Source of the DNA: Vitrella brassicaformis
Taxonomy: Eukaryota; Sar; Vitrellaceae
Direction: 5' to 3'
Length of the DNA: 64,000 nt
Assembly (NCBI GenBank): GCA_001179505.1
Contig: CDMY01000340.1
Span: forward strand, 1-64,000
Within the stretch, counting starts at the first letter, position 1, and every line of letters begins with the position of its first letter. The position numbers were made by a program, and so were the translations under genes. A model generated the notes under the pieces. It made no database searches. It was not told the DNA's origin and saw nothing but the letters and a program-made list of their open reading frames with translations. Of the stretch, positions 62,735-64,000 are shown piece by piece.

Positions 62735-63997
62735 GGAGAGGGGGAGTGATGGGTGTGGTGTGGTGTGGTGTGGTGTGGCGTGGTGTGCAGGGTGGAGGGA
62801 GGACGGCTCCCGGCGAGGAGCTGGACATGGAGGTCGGCGAGCCCGAGTATCCGAAGCCCGAGCAGGCAGACGAGGAAGAGGAGGAAGTCGGGGTGAGTTC
62901 GCACCGCACCCAGCTACAGTGGGTGTATTTGCTTGTTTGTGCTGCCTGGCCTGCATTGATCCATCCATCCATCCATCCATCTGTGGTGTGGATGAACGCA
63001 GGAGGAGACACGTGTGGGCAAGAAGCTGTCAGATCGGACGACGCGCCGAGTCATTCTCATCGTGCTGGCCATGCTCTTTCTCTTGCCCCTCTTCTCACCG
63101 GTGAATGACTGACGCATGGCGCTGCAGACTGACTGACAGAGAGACAGAGAGACAGACTGACACACCTGCACTCACGGATGCATCCTATCCTGTACGTGGG
63201 TGGTGTGTGACATCCCTCTCTCTGCCAGGGCTTTTGGGACTCTGAGTATCCGGCATCTGTCTCGTTTGGCCTCACCACACTCGACCAGTGAGTGAGGAGG
63301 GTGCTGGGTGCCTCTCTCTCACTTTGCGTGCATGTGATGTGTGTCTTGCCCATGCACCCATCCTTGTAGGCTGTATGCCGTCAAGGAGTCCTACCCCGGC
63401 AGCACCGCGCAAGAGGCCGAGTTCGCATGGGAGGCCGGCGTGCTCTCGTACATATCCTACCACAGGGTGACCGAGCGGCCCCACCAGCCCAAGATCCGGC
63501 AGCCCCGTGTGGTCCACATCATCTTGCCCGAAGCACTGTCGCTGATCGACCCCATTCCCGAGGAGCTGTCGCTCAGCGTCAAGAACATGACTGAAAAAAT
63601 CGAGATGTGGGACCTCAATGTCGGCCGAGAGGTCCTGGAGCGACTGCAGCAGCCGGCCATCGTCACTGATGAAGGGGTCATTCTCGACCCGGATGTCGAA
63701 TCGCTCAGTAAGTCAGTCCTCACACGGCTGGCTGCAGGCAGGGAGACAGACAGATCGATTGATTGATTGATTCATGCAGGCGAGCTGCGGAAAAGTGAGC
63801 AGGAGCGGCTCAAGGGGGAGTGCCACACGGTGAGACGGCTGACGAGACAGACACCTTGACGTCCCTCCCTCCTGATGGATGGCTCCTGTCCTTGCTCAGG
63901 TGACCTTCGACCGCCGCCCTTTCACTCGTTTCGAGGCGAACCTTAGCATCGCCCAGACGTGCTTCATCTGCCTGGTGTGTTGACTGCTGGCCGATTC
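61163..63997 (+). CDS. voltage-sensor-domain membrane protein, truncated by window end; possibly a receptor-type nucleotide cyclase
   Basis: The coding sequence continues past the last exon seen (63901-63978; the coordinate given is approximate). A Ser-rich cytosolic N-terminus of about 190 residues precedes four helices. S1 is NGFVTFFMTLLTLFALFG. S2 is FNILTMLCLVLFTVEMVLMS. S3 is DAVSTASLILDLTWISDAL. S4 is GRVVRLFRLIRIVKLYK, with Arg/Lys at every third position as in true voltage sensors. After an acidic cytosolic linker (EPEYPKPEQADEEEEEVG) come KLSDRTTRRVILIVLAMLFL, a further helix, and a large extracytosolic part (FWDSEYPASVSFGLTTLDQL and onward). A voltage sensor followed by such a helix is typical of alveolate and oomycete adenylyl/guanylyl cyclases. 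No cyclase domain is inside the window, so an ion channel remains possible. Confidence 0.75.
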
Positions 63998-64000
63998 CAT

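Overview
This is nuclear DNA from a microbial eukaryote. Nearly every gene is split by short GT-AG introns. Introns and spacers are packed with di- and tetranucleotide microsatellites (TG, CTGT, ATCC, GTCA). Exons are GC-rich and the proteins are typical alveolate housekeeping and signalling families. Plant-type telomere motifs (CCCTAAA/TTTAGGG) occur in gene spacers. A photosynthetic alveolate of the chromerid type (Vitrella-like) fits best; this is an inference from style, not from a database match.

Layout. 0.2-6.2 kb: a one-helix membrane protein (+), ribosomal protein S9 (-), an RGG-rich mRNA-export adaptor with a C-terminal FoP duplication (+) and a membrane RING-H2 ligase (-). 6.3-11.4 kb: a coiled-coil locus with a RING-like half-site and frame problems (+). 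13.1-17.4 kb: NADP-isocitrate dehydrogenase (-) and a decayed gene relic (+). 17.4-20.3 kb: a miniature LTR element inserted in the tail of an intronless DUF4291 gene (-), a telomere-motif inverted repeat, then a membrane acyltransferase (+). 22-31 kb: a long lipid-anchored disordered protein (+) and a vWA-domain protein interrupted by a sequencing gap (-). 31-39.4 kb: saccharopine-dehydrogenase-like oxidoreductase (+), CCDC174-like nuclear protein (-), hotdog thioesterase (+), small secreted protein (+), type II membrane glycosyltransferase (-). 40-47.2 kb: proteasome ATPase RPT6 (-), DUF1365 protein (+), a second gap, two-domain fasciclin protein (-). 47.5-64 kb: CCCH zinc-finger protein (+), a 5.5-kb gene-poor block, a small uncertain gene (-), TBC RabGAP (-), phosphoacetylglucosamine mutase (+), and the start of a voltage-sensor membrane protein that runs off the window (+).

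Genes alternate strand almost perfectly, giving about nine head-to-head pairs with promoters of about 85 to 600 bp. Several of these spacers share a GCGAGCTT-type motif or carry telomere-type repeats. The genes do not form one pathway. They cover translation, splicing and mRNA export, protein turnover (RPT6, RING), membrane traffic (TBC), carbon metabolism (IDH), UDP-GlcNAc synthesis (PGM3) and surface or signalling functions. The most unusual features are the miniature LTR element with its perfect 5-bp target duplication, the telomere-motif inverted repeat beside it, a TBC domain lacking its glutamine-finger segment, and the broken coiled-coil locus.
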